This document shows positions 1 to 10,800 of a DNA stretch of 64,000 nt, in pieces. The number at the start of each line of letters is the position of its first letter. Position 1 is the stretch's first letter. The DNA lies in assembly GCA_964020975.1 (NCBI GenBank), contig OZ026616.1, positions 84,989,868 to 85,053,867 of the forward strand, in the 5' to 3' direction. The notes beneath the pieces were generated by a model. That model saw nothing but the letters and a program-made list of their open reading frames with translations, made no database searches and had not been told where the DNA came from. This stretch comes from Hermodice carunculata. Lineage: Eukaryota; Annelida; Polychaeta; Eunicida; Amphinomidae. A program made the translations under genes and the position numbers.

Positions 1-1188
1 TCCTTCATCCTCAAGGCAAACCTTCTTCAACCAAATGGGAAATTATGTTTTGTTTCAAAGGTTTTTTCCTGATACCTGATGGTACTTCTAACTTTAAATA
101 TTTGGCCACATTTTCCGAGTCTTCCTTTAACAATTTATCAAAATCTCTGACTGTTAGGTCCTCATTAGCCAGAAGCACACTTGGATCTATTGACGTATTG
201 TCCTATTTTCTGTATATTGACAACAACTATGTTTATAAATATCAGATATACTTTGTTGAGTTCAAACTGTAAGATTCAGTGTTTAGAAACATTCGGAAAT
301 TTCTAGATGATTCAAAAACTGCTACATTCTCATTGCAAAAAAATTCAATGTTTTGTATTGAATTTGATCCTGTCTGTTTTCGATTGATCCCAGATGACCC
401 CACAATTTGTTACTGTGCCCACCTTCTGAATATTCTAGATTGTAGCAGAACTTAACAAAGAATGGCAAAGATCATATGACTTTAACAGTAACAATATATT
501 AACAATCAAAATCAGTACAAAGTAGGTGAATGAAATTATACACTAAGCTATGGTGATACCCCTGTAGCAAAACAGTCTGTAGGTAAATCATAATCCCTGG
601 TGAGAGATTTTCCACACGCACTGTCCCACAGATCCAACTCCCATTTTTAGGTGCTGAATAGTCTGGTCCAACTCCCACAGAGGCACAGTTTACTCCCAAT
701 GTGGTTCACAAAGGCACAGTGCTGATCCAAATCCCACAGAGGTATAGTTTGGTTCCAATGCAGTACAATTAAACACCAAATATACCAGTCCAAACAATGG
801 CACTGTCCACACTCCACAGGTACAATATATAAATGAGTATCTCCTTGGCAATAGCAATGGCTCACAGTCCCATTGGCTTGAAGTCACACAGCTTCTGTCA
901 GATCTCAGAATGCTCTTCTCACCAGTCATGGAAGGAGCTGCTTTATATATCTAGGCTTAGCATTCTCACCAGTAATCTACAATTTTCTAATTAATGACAC
1001 ATCATACTTCTCTGTCATCTTTCTAGAACATCAGTACTTGCCACTTTGTTTACTACTGTGCTTGTGTGTAGGTCACCAATTCAAACCACTCCATGGATCC
1101 CTATGACAAAGCAGGCCAACTCAGTGACTTGGTACACACACTCAATGAATACAGTGACCTCCCCTAATCTAAACAAACAACCATAACA
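1..1188 (-). mobile_element. Partial Ty3/gypsy-like LTR retroelement (5' end)
   Basis: Fossil copy entering from the left edge, read on the minus strand. It consists of one LTR (408-1188), a primer-binding-like stretch just inside it, and the first part of a gag-like coding region at about 205-10. The gag part resembles the N-terminal region of invertebrate gypsy gags: a leucine/lysine-rich segment containing NVAKYLKLEVPSGIRKK followed by a SHLVEEGLP-like end. The rest of the element lies outside the window, so wholeness cannot be judged; the visible part looks decayed. Family assignment rests on LTR form, priming site and the gag motif; no polymerase is in view. Confidence 0.7.
408..1188 (-). 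repeat. Long terminal repeat, 781 bp
   Basis: On the minus strand it starts TGTTATGG and ends GTAACA (TG...CA ends). It is followed by TGGGGTCATCTGGGAT, a typical retroelement primer-binding start (TGG, complement of a tRNA CCA end); the tRNA is not assigned. The upstream half is clearly homologous to 16988-17430 on the plus strand, which independently fixes the TGTTATG start. A TATATAAA-like box lies near 945. Confidence 0.7.
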
Positions 1189-1437
1189 CTCTGTTCCTTA
1201 TAATTTTAAAAAACAATATGCACATGGTCACATCAAAATTTGATTCTATTCTATATGCTGACAGGACTTTGATAAATTCTGTTTGATCCTGCTTCTGATG
1301 ATTTTTCTGAATTATAAAATATTGAATTAAGTAAAGTCTATAGTTGGTTAACAACAAGTAAGCATTTTTTAATATAACTAAATATTCCTTTTCTCACAAA
1401 AGAAACTATATTTTACTACAGATTTAAAAATGGATGG

Positions 1438-1720
1438 TACTTCTATTTTGAAAAAACAGAACAATAATTGCATAATTTTGGTAATAAGCTTTCCAAAGAA
1501 GTCTGGATTTTCAAACGAATTTGCCAAAATGTTCCAACAAGAAGTCTAGTTACTATGTACAATTCTCTGTTCATGTCACGTTTGAACTTTGGTATTCTTG
1601 CTGAGGACACAGTCAAGATTGTATCTTTACAATTGAAGAAGAAGACTGTGCCTCTCATGTTTAGAACTTCATATAATGCACATACAGGTCGTTGTTGTAT
1701 CTGAAGTTACGCTAATTAGG
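1438..1720 (+). pseudogene. LINE reverse transcriptase C-terminal fragment
   Basis: A short open stretch reads KLSKEVWIFKRICQNVPTRS, then LVTMYNSLFMSRLNFGIL, then LQLKKKTVPLMFRTSYNAHT. This is the usual order of the post-catalytic 'thumb' of non-LTR retrotransposon reverse transcriptases (K..K.IGIL.R....P...L..LYNSL..SHLNYG, then LQK+.+R......Y.AHT). It is a 5'- and 3'-truncated scrap without the catalytic core. The clade is not determined. Confidence 0.65.
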
Positions 1721-2239
1721 AACAATCCACAATCTAAAGACCTAATACCTCGAAAACTAGATGGGTGGAGGGAGTGAAACTGCAGCAAGTACAACCAGAT
1801 CCGTAAGTTTGGTCAGTTTTCTTTTTGGGTAGCCATGGAGTTGGTGTAGCAAAGCAGTCTGGTGTGGGTCACTTTAGCATAAGTACTGCTTCAACCTGGC
1901 AGGTAAGGCACACAGCTTTGTGATATGAGTGACAGTGAAGCTCTTCTGATACTTATATTTTTGATACCTTTGTCTTAACTTTAACTGCATGGTTGTTGAA
2001 ATTGCCTGTTGAAGGCCTATTTGATGTCCTTTACTAGGAATATTTTTTTAAGCAGGAATCCCATTTTCAATTATGTCCGGAAAAAAAATCACTGCAACCC
2101 CCAATGCCATTTCATGTTATGCTTCATTTGCTTCTTGTCTCTCCATCAAAATTGCATTTCCAATACAGATACAAAAGGAACTAGAAAAGAAGATTTGCTT
2201 GAAAGCAAATCTGCCTGTGTGCCTCCAAAACTTGCATAA
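1721..2239. other. No recognised gene
   Basis: AT-rich unique-looking sequence. Short open frames here show no domain I recognise and no splice-consistent structure. Confidence 0.4.
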
Positions 2240-2375
2240 ACTTAAATGTTACAACTTTTGCTCATGGTCTACAATGGATTTGTGCTGTAGGTGCATCCAA
2301 AGGCTTACGAATAAGAGTTGTAGAATTTTAACTGATGGTTATGAGGGGCACTTAATTAATTATGCTGCAGATCCT
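2240..2375 (+). repeat. Single copy of the ~150-bp dispersed repeat
   Basis: Contains TGTGCTGTAGGTGCATCCAA and then GTTGTAGAATTTTAACTG, followed by a GGGGCACTT block. These blocks recur in the same order at 29400-29560 and in the tandem array at 25.9-26.97 kb. Confidence 0.55.
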
Positions 2376-2379
2376 TAGT

Positions 2380-3535
2380 TTTCCTCTAGTATTACCAAGA
2401 TCTTTTCTTCCAGCAGTACTGCAGTTCCAGTTGCACAAATTAAAACATTTCCTGTTTCTATTGCAGGTCACTGTGAATGCAGAAAAATGTACCACATTCT
2501 GTCAAAAATGCATGGAATACTCTTGGACATAAATGATGCTAGTTTTCTCAATTCATTGCTAAGATTCTGCAATCTTTTAAAAACCAACATTCAATATATA
2601 ACTAACACAAATGTTTCCTCTTTAATTGCAGAAATTCTGCAATGAATGAAAACGTGTATGGTATGCGCCTGGCTCAATTTATTCTCCCTAAGCTTGATAT
2701 ACTATAAACAGAAAAGTATGACTGATAATATTTACATGTTGATGGAAAACAGTCTGCAAATATTTGATCATTTAGTCGTATTTCGAAATTATGTTTTGCA
2801 TGAAAGAAGCATGTGGACAAAGCCATTAGTTGCTATGTATAACAAGTGCCTCCATGGTTTGACCCACATACGTGTACAAAGCTCTGATCATTGACCATAT
2901 GGGGCTGGGTTCGTCGCCTGTTTATACATATAATCACAAGGACATAACACCCTTTGGTAACCACTAGGTAAAGTAGTAGTAAATCAAACCTAATAATTAC
3001 ATGTTAAATTGGCTATATTCACTGGCTTGCCTCTGACGTTTAACAGTTTTGCTGACGCTGTACCTTTCATTTTGCTCAAAGGTTACTTCAATGACAGTAA
3101 TATTGACAGAAAATGGGGTCAAAGACATTTAACTCTTGCCGTTGGCTATGATTACCTCCATAGTTACAGTTCCAAAGCAATCCTTAATGAAATAATAGCC
3201 CAATACGATTTTTGGTTCAAGGTTTAAATATTCAGGTGACACCCTTCCCAAACCCACAGATAATCAGGCACATTAATTCCCTCTGTATGACAAGAAATGG
3301 ATATGAGTTTCTCTGCTCCCTTATTTGTAAAAGCCTGTCACTTGAGGCGACTGCACCCGCAGTGTTTTTACTGGTCCAACACCACTATATCCGCCATGAT
3401 GGGAGTCAAACATTCCCTAACTCCCAGTACATTGTAGTGAACCATTGACTTACCCCCATTGGTGCTCTACCCCTGGTACTGGCACTTTCTCATGAGTTAT
3501 TCCTTGTAGTATCCATAAAATATGTGTAATAGTGT
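2380..3535. other. No recognised gene; possible left part of the ISL2EU element
   Basis: Two frames at 2646-2894 and 3009-3227 are open for 70-80 codons but show no recognisable motif. The stretch may include 5' flanking DNA of the THAP/YqaJ transposon that follows. I could not identify its terminal inverted repeat. Confidence 0.35.
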
Positions 3536-3740
3536 TTGAAGTGCACAAAAATGCCACATACTTGTAGTACCCATGGTTGTCTGACAGGGAAAAAACTTCG
3601 AGTTTCTTTCGAATTCCATTTTAAACAATCACAGCGAGATAAAAGACAGAAGTGGATTTCTGCTATAAATCGCAGCAACTTGACATCATCAGATGGATCG
3701 AGGCTATGCAGGAAGCACTTTGGGAAGGGGCCTGTGATAG
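3536..3740 (+). pseudogene. THAP-domain exon of an ISL2EU-type transposase
   Basis: The first exon encodes a C2CH THAP zinc finger: MPHTCSTHGC (first two Cys), then KWISAINRSN carrying the invariant Trp, then SRLCRKHF carrying the last Cys and His. THAP fingers bind DNA at transposon ends in this family. The ATG just before MPHTC is used (residues MKCTKMPHTC). The frame reaches a good donor, ATAG|GTGATT at 3740/3741. Joining to the acceptor at 5452/5453 keeps phase and yields ...VIG-KPCLLATHPDYVPS, the usual 'P.YVPS.F.H' spacer seen after the THAP domain in these transposases. The C-terminal AVPTF-type motif of classic THAP domains is not evident. Confidence 0.75.
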
Positions 3741-3975
3741 GTGATTGCATTAAATTTGGTCAATCGCCATTGTTAAATTTAAGGAACCCAAGGAATATTT
3801 CCTCACTGAGGCCCCAAGTATGGGGACACAGCTTGTATTGTATAAGATTAATGTATGTAGATAACAATCCTGCTTGGTATCTTACAGACAGTTACAAAAT
3901 CCAGACTAACCCCACATGTGTGTAGGCAGGCAATGTCCAGTTTAAGGCCAAAGGAAACTTTTGTTATGATTCATC

Positions 3976-3978
<3 letters not shown>

Positions 3979-4055
<77 letters not shown>

Positions 4056-4110
4056 ATATATGTATATATATGTATATATACGTATATATATGTATATATA
4101 TATTATTGAT
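3979..4110. repeat. (TA)n microsatellite with TATATG variants
   Basis: About 130 bp of near-pure TA, changing on its right side to TATATATG/TATATACG variants. It lies within the transposase intron. Confidence 0.95.
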
Positions 4111-4194
4111 TAATTAATATCTAAAATTTTGTTTACTCTCAACTGGGGGCATATATATGTCTAAATCTAATATTCTTTATTATTTTCAGTATGA

Positions 4195-5395
4195 CTTCAG
4201 ACGCAACCACCAACAAGGTTCCTTACTCGGGCCACTCTTATTCTTGATACATGTGAATGCCCAGGACTGTCAACTGCAAAATTCTTTACAAAGATGACTC
4301 GGCTCTTCTAGTTTCTGCCAACACCATTGATGAAATGCAACATATTCTTTCTTCTGAACTTCACTCTCTAAATCAATCATTGATTGCCAATGAGCTATCC
4401 CTTTATTTCGGCAAGAGGGAATCGATTTTGTTTGGCACAAAACCTAAAATTAAGTAAGTTTGGTCTCTCAAAATCACATGTAATAATCAAGAAGTAAAAT
4501 CATCCTCTAATGTCAAATTTCTAGGAATGTTACTGGACCAGAGTGTTTCTGGAGTACATAATCCAGAGTTAGCCTAGAATAGAATCACCTCTAAACTCAA
4601 ATTTTTGTATAAGCAAGTATTAGGGCTGAGCACTGGAACGAGTAAACGTCTGTGTTCATCCCTAGTCCAGCCTCACTTTGACCACGCATGTGCGACTTAG
4701 CACAGTACTGTGACCTGGAAAACAAAGCAGAAATTCCAGATTTGTCAAAACAAAATGATTTGCATTGTTATAAACTGGCAGGCAAGACCCCATGTTGGTA
4801 CTGAACAAATTTCCGATCTTGGATGGCTGGATGTTTCAAGCAGAGTAGAACAAAATAAGCTGACACAATAAAATAATGAGGGGCACCTGCCGAGATTATG
4901 TGAAAGAACATATGGTCTGGACATGTGACGTTCACAATAATTTTACTCATTCAAGTGTGGATTCCCTAGTGGTCCTTTCAAACTGTGGAATCAGTTGCCT
5001 TCTGAAATTATTGTCCAGGGACTCGATCCTTACCTTTAAACTTGCAGTTAAGAAACATCTAATTAATATCATGCTAGCTTTCTGGATAAGAAAGTTTAAT
5101 CAAATTATTCATGTTTTAAAAGCACATATGTGATAGTCTTAGTTTGTTATTCTATCCAAATCCACTCTTCCGGGCCACCCAGTCCTGGGACTGGCAGAGA
5201 CCACAATGAAAATAAGTCTTAATGACTTTCTTGTGTTTATATCCCACACAGTCATCATTTCATAAAGGCTTGGACGATTCACCTGTTTTTTTTTTTTTAC
5301 TCTAAGGTCCTTTTTAAAGATGTTTAACATTCTTGTACTCTGTGTATTTATATTTTATGATGATTACCTGAATAAAGTCTGATCAAATCAAACAA
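4195..5395 (+). mobile_element. 5'-truncated LINE inserted in the transposase intron
   Basis: The left end starts in the reverse transcriptase core: a VPQGS..GPLLF-like block, then NDMPRTVNCKILYKDDSALL (a decayed YADD box), then LNQSLIANELSLYFGKRESI and LFGTKPKIK. Further right come blocks matching SSNVKFLGMLLDQSVSG and LVQPHFDHAC of LINE polymerases, then a FKLWNQLPSEI end. The 3' end has AATAAAGTCTGATCAAATCA. Several stops interrupt it. Jockey/CR1-superfamily type is likely; the clade is not fixed. Confidence 0.75.
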
Positions 5396-5452
5396 AAACA
5401 ATTTTACAAAATTTTAATTATTAGACTTATGCCAAATCTTCTCATTTTACAG

Positions 5453-6450
5453 GAAAACCTTGTTTATTAGCCACACATCCAGATTATGTGCCATCAACAT
5501 TCTCTCACAAAATAACAAGTTCAGAAGATGCCAATTAAGAAAAAACTACAAACACATGGGCAGTGGATAGGTGTAAAGAGGGAGAGAGCAGAAAATCAAG
5601 AAAGGTCTAATGTACCAGATGCCCTGTTTCCAACTTTCTCAGGAATCTCCTAGTAAGAAATCTCATGTGGGGCGAAATGCAAGTGACACTACCAATACAG
5701 CCGCTGAAACCAAATGTGGAACCTGCGCCTTGCACATTTGAATCATCACTGTGGTCTGAAGTACAGTCATTGCGCAATGAGTTCCATGTTTTCAAGGACA
5801 AGGACATACAGAATCTGTTTGTAGCTGGAGGATTAACAGATGATGTTAATAAAACACATTATTATACTGGACTGAGCTCAAATGTAATATTCCATACTGT
5901 GTTTAAATTTGTCAAGAAGGATGTAAAAAAAACCAAACACTCACATGGCTTTGGAGAATGAGCTACTATTAACTTTGATAAAGCTGCACTTAGCCTGCCA
6001 CAACAAAAAATTCTCATAGAGATTCCGTATTTCAAGTGGAATGGTGAGCAACATTCTTCATAAGTTGCTGAACTGCATGTACATTTGTTAACAACCTCTT
6101 ATTGTATTGGCCCGACAAAGAGGTAATCAAAGTGTCCCTACCTGTGATTATCAACAAACATTACCAAAATGCAAGATGCATCATTAACTGCTCCGAAATA
6201 TTTTTTTGAGAGGCCTACGTCATTCCAAGCAAGAGCAAAAACATGCTCCAGTTACAAAAGACCTAATACAATTATGTTGCTCATAGGAGTAAGACCAACA
6301 AGAGTGATTACATTTCTGTCCAAGTGTTGGAGAGGATGGGTCTCCGATAAAGAACTTACTAATCAAAGTCGATTTTTAAACTTGCTGGACGCTGGTTATG
6401 TTATTTTACCAGACAGACAAGTTCTGGTATTTGAGAAAATGAAAAAATAA
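5453..6450 (+). pseudogene. ISL2EU-type transposase body (DDE_Tnp_4-like)
   Basis: It begins after the acceptor TTTTACAG (5445-5452) with KPCLLATHPDYVPSTFSHK. A second open stretch at 5665-5961 carries HVFKDKDIQNLFVAGGLTDD and THYYTGL. The catalytic region at 6169-6450 reads QDASLTAPKYFFERPTSFQA, then CSSYKRPNTIMLLIGVRPTR, VITFLSKCWRGWVSDKELTN and AGYVILPDRQ. This is the order of the IS4/IS5-like THAP transposases (D..EIF.E.P.S...Q..T.SSYK.HNT.K.LIG..P.G..TF.S....G..SD+.LT...G..D+L..GD...ADRGF). The ADRGF block is degraded and the C-terminal third is missing. There are stops between the open blocks. Confidence 0.72.
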
Positions 6451-6860
6451 AAAAATGGGTCCACACCACAAAACCACAATAATTCTGGCTGCTGATGTTC
6501 ATATGACCTTGTATTTGCTAATAATATGGGTGTTCCTGCTTCAATTTAAAAGTATCCCCTTCTTTGCTGAACCATTCGTCATCATTTAGGACCTCAGCTA
6601 TAGGAGAATCTCTGTAACTGTATGGGCACTTTATTTCAACTAGACTTTCTCCACAACATGAACAGCCTACTAGTTCATCTGAGGTTGCAGCTAAGTATGG
6701 ATACATGGGGTGAACATATAAGCCTGAATCTGTGACATTAGTTGCAAATTCAAGTGCGACACGATACTCTGGCAAATACATGTATTGATGAGAGCCATTT
6801 TGAACATGGCACAATGTATTGTGGGAATAAGAGGCCCAAAAAATATACACCATAACACAG
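6436..6860 (-). pseudogene. YqaJ-family nuclease remnant of the ISL2EU element
   Basis: The minus-strand frame 6853-6518 reads EYRVALEFATNVTDSGLYVH, then PMYPYLAATSDELVGCSCCG, then ESLVEIKCPYSYRD. This is the YqaJ/lambda-exonuclease-like nuclease signature: GASPDG-type Asp block, CCG, then EIKCP with the catalytic Glu-x-Lys. The ASPDG motif reads ATSDE. After KLKQEHPYY a stop follows directly, and the same frame continues with QIQGHMNISSQNYCGFVVWT, the family's next conserved block (YYQVQ....YCDFVVWT), to about 6436. An N-terminal part should lie to the right but a SINE and unrecognised sequence follow there. Confidence 0.75.
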
Positions 6861-6934
6861 CATATGTCATATCATTATTGATGCTGTGAAATATTTGCAA
6901 AATATATACTTTTGGTTTCATATATTATAAACAC

Positions 6935-7185
6935 GGGTGCATGGTTGGCTGAGCGGTAAGATGCTCACTTTTCACCTCTGCGACCCGGGTTCGATTCTCG
7001 TCCTGGGCAGCATGTGGAAAAAGTTCCTACCACTTTAACCGTGCACGGTGGTTTTCTCTGAGTTCTTTGGTTTCCTCCACTAGGCAAGGTAGGAAGTATA
7101 CGCCAACATCTGTGCCATGGAGAGTGACTCGATAAGTCAATGCTTGACTTCTTTCACAATCCATGTAAAACAAATGTGTCTATAC
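6935..7185 (+). mobile_element. tRNA-derived SINE
   Basis: Polymerase III A box TGGCTGAGCGG (6946-6956) and B box GGTTCGATTCT (6988-6998) are spaced as in a tRNA. A non-tRNA body follows containing GTGCACGGTGGTTTTCTCTG and GGTTTCCTCCACT, then a run ending TCAATGCTTGACTTCTTTCA. The tRNA part does not fold into a complete cloverleaf-plus-acceptor gene and is followed by the body, so it is a SINE head. The A/B-box region and the body motif are of the kind seen in invertebrate SINEs. Confidence 0.8.
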
Positions 7186-7189
7186 TTTG

Positions 7190-7810
7190 TACTTTAAACC
7201 CCCAACATCGTTCCATTACTATCCTCATTTACAAACCATTGGATGTGGAATTTACAATTTTCAAAATGACTGCTAAGTCTGTGTGGGTTAGTCCCCATTG
7301 AGTGTTTGGAAGAGGTAGTATCCAAAATATCTGTGATTATTGTTATGGGAAGGCTAATTTGTCGTATGAACGTAATGTACAATAAAAAAAATGGACCTTT
7401 TTTAGTTTGAGCCTCACCTAAAATGTAAATACAATGTCTTGAAGTTACCAGTTGTGGGTGGCGGTGGGCCCCAGAGTAGAAATATTGTATCAGGCACTGA
7501 AGTTGCCCCCAGGTTATGAATTAAGTAGCAGCACTGGGTGGACGTGCCAAGCGCACCCACTGGGTCAAAGATGGAGTTAAGTGTAGAACGGTGCCCCAAT
7601 AGTGGATCCATACAGGTCCGAAAAGTACTGACGGGTTTTTAAGTAATTGGTTACAAAGAGTATACGGGGAGCCACTATCTAGATGGAAAGGCTCACATAC
7701 CAGACTGGACAGATTAAAATTGGATTGATGAATGATAGAAAGTACAGATCTCTTGATTCAGCAGGCCAGAACTGCCTATACTAGTACTATGGGAAACCCT
7801 TTATTGTTGC
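7190..7810. other. No recognised gene
   Basis: No domain recognised on either strand. The minus frame 7382-7194 could be distant YqaJ N-terminal sequence or unrelated; I cannot decide. The right part (7430-7800) may be the leading edge of the DIRS element. Confidence 0.3.
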
Positions 7811-7814
7811 TGGC

Positions 7815-10800
7815 TAATGCCAGTCAAACTGTGATGATAGAACCAGTGTTCCTAGTAGACCTACTGTTGTAAAATCCATAAATGCTGACCAGGGTTCTGT
7901 TTTGCTGAGGAGTGCTAAAACAACCAAAGAAAGAGTCAAGGGTACATCTCTACCAGGGCAACTTCCCCTCCCTTCCACACAGGGTGTGAAAGTTGGGGAT
8001 CCGAAAAGAGCAACAGTCCTCAGATGGAGTGCTGGGTTTGTATTTACGTGGTTGAAGCTTTTGAAGGGTCGGTCAAATACTGTTACAGAGGACCAGACAC
8101 AAGAATTGTTCAATGTTTTATATGGCCATTTGAGAAAATTGCAGACTACACGGATGTGTCTGAGAGCCACATGCCCTAAACATCACGATAGATTATCTGA
8201 AGTACTTAAACTCTAATGACCAAGCACTTACCTGAAAGGACTGTCACAATTTTTAGTTAGCTTGTAACTGGACGATCGCAGCACAGAAAGCAGCTCAGGC
8301 AGATTCCAGACATGGATACAGACCAGGCACAAGGGGGCGTGGTCAATTTACTACCTTGAGGCGTCCCTTGCAGGGAGGGCGTTATGATAAGTCTGATCAG
8401 TATGAGGATATGGTCTCTGAGTTCGACAAAAGTATCCCACAAAAGAGGGAACAACCTTAATAGACTAACAAGTCTTTTAAATATCACTTTTTTGTGACTC
8501 ACCTATCAAAATACATGGATTATCATCTACGTGACAGATATCAGGAATCGGTAAAAATTGATACCAACCAACAGGTATTACAATGGATCAAGAAAGGGGT
8601 TCCCCTTCCATTCCAAGCACAGTTTGACCTTTGTTCCGAACCAAACCACCAACTAAATTGGCATCAAAAGAGTTTTATTTGCAAAAAGATAAAACGTTTG
8701 CTGGAAACTTGTGCTATTGAGGCTTGTGTAACATTGGTTAACCCTCTGAGTGATGTACCCAAGAAGTATGGTGCTTGGCGCCTAATCACAGACTTAAGGC
8801 ACTTAAATACATATGTTAATGGCCCAAAGTTTTGAAACGAGGAAATATCCACAACACTGGAGAACATCCAGAAGAATGATAAGTGTATCTGGTGATCTTA
8901 AGGATTGTTTTTAACGCATACCTATCCAAGAAGGACATAGCAAATATTTAGGATTTAGCAGGCAAAACGTTTATTACCAATGGTGCATACTCCTGTTTTG
9001 GACTAAATATCAGCCCGTTTTATTGTAACAAAATTTTATGTCTGGTGATTAGCTGCCTCAGATCTTTGGATATATGTGTACAGGTATTTGTGGATGATTT
9101 TTTTTTATGCAGTTGCCAAGCGTCCATTGAAAACCATACCAACCAGCTGCTAAATACTGTACAAGCTCTTGGCTGGATTATCAACTGGGACAAAACCTGT
9201 GTCATACCCAGTATAAACATAGAGAACTTGGGATGGTTGGTTAATACATGAATGTTGGAGATAAAGGCTACTGCTGCGTGTGTCAAAAAGTTAAAGTGTT
9301 GAATCAGATATACATTGAATAAACAAAATGTTTCAGCCAGGCAACTGGCAAGAGTAGCAGGACAATGCATAGGAATGTGTACAGACATCTTACCAGGTAA
9401 AATGATGCTGAGCAGGATATACAACCTCCTAGCAACCAGACAATCTTGGGATGCCATGTCAGTACTGGACAACAGGGCCACTGTGGACTTGCATGTTCAA
9501 TGATGACTGAGCAGTGTGTCTGCATGGAACGGCAGACCTATCCAGAAAATGGAGCTCCATGTACAAATTTTAGCAGACGCAAGCCAAATTGGCTAGGGTG
9601 TATCTCTGGGGAACTTACAGGCCTCCAGAGATTGGACACACAAGCTAGCCTCCCAACCATCAAGCTTGAGGGAGCTTTTAGCCATTCTGTTGGCTCTTGT
9701 GACTTTCAGGGACACAATCTGGAACAAGTCAGTTCAAATCCTGCCCAACGGTGTGGCAGCAGTGGTCAACATAAACCATTTTGGAGGTCCATTCTTGGCT
9801 CTATTGAGCATAACCAGGGATTATGGAATATAGTACTACTTCTCCAAATGGATCTATCTGCTTGTCATCTCAGCGACAGTTTAAACACGCATGCAGACAG
9901 ATCATCGAGGCTACCAGACAAATACAATTGAATGGTAGATCCAGGAATTTTGAAAATAATCGATACCCAATATGGTCCGCACAGAGTAGATTGGTTTGCA
10001 ATGCTCAACAACACCCAGTTTGCAAGATACAACAGTCGCTATATGGACCCGTATTGCAAGGGCATGGATGCTCCGGCACAGACCAATTGGGATGTAGAAA
10101 ACAATTTCTGCAACCCACCATGGCGACTGATCCCGCAAATCTTGCAAAAGATCAAGGCACAGAGGGCGCACACTACATTAATTGCCACCCTTTGGAAAAG
10201 TCAGCCATGGTTTACAACTCTAAAATCACTAATGGTAGAGCCCTACATACTTCTGCCTTGCTCACCAAAAACTTTTCCACTTCATGGGAGTCATTCTGGA
10301 ACCACTGCATCAAAGGCGATGGAAAACTGCTGTTTTTCGACTATTTGGCAAAACAGACAACAAATAGACCAAGGTTGATCGATCAGAGCAGCTAGACAAC
10401 TAACCCACGCTTGGCCTAATAGCACTAAGAATTCATATAGTGGGATTGTACTGCCGATCTTGCTGATTTCTTTTGGGATTTGTGTGATAGCTCTAAAAAC
10501 CTAGGTCACATCTTAGAGATACTGAGGCAGCAATAGGGAACCTCTACAAAGGCTTAGGCTGCAAGAACATGTTGGCAAATGATGACATAAAATTACTTCT
10601 GTTAGGTCTTGTGAAATCAGGTGCTCTTGATGCAATGTGTTGAACTTTTGCAATGCCACCACAGCCAGTTGTTGACCTGTTTCATTAATGGCCTGATAAT
10701 GAACAGCTTGACATTAGGTGCTTAAGAATCAAGGTCATTACCCTGTTAGTGCTAATATTAGTTTTATGACCTTCGGATATCACACCTGAGGCCTTACACT

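Larger units (their letters stand above)
3536..6860 (+). mobile_element. Broken ISL2EU-type DNA transposon (THAP transposase + YqaJ nuclease)
   Basis: Two convergent coding parts define it. On plus are a THAP zinc-finger exon (3536-3740) and a DDE_Tnp_4-like transposase body (5453-6450); on minus is a YqaJ-family nuclease body (6436-6860). They meet tail to tail near 6440. Known family background: ISL2EU transposons of animals encode a transposase plus a separate YqaJ-like nuclease. The 1.7-kb intron of the transposase holds a (TA)n tract and a LINE. Element ends were not found, so the limits given are those of the coding remnants. Both genes contain stops and look non-functional. Confidence 0.7.

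Noticed and set aside
6935-7010. tRNA gene
   Set aside because: A and B boxes are good, but the sequence continues into a SINE body and no complete acceptor stem closes the cloverleaf.
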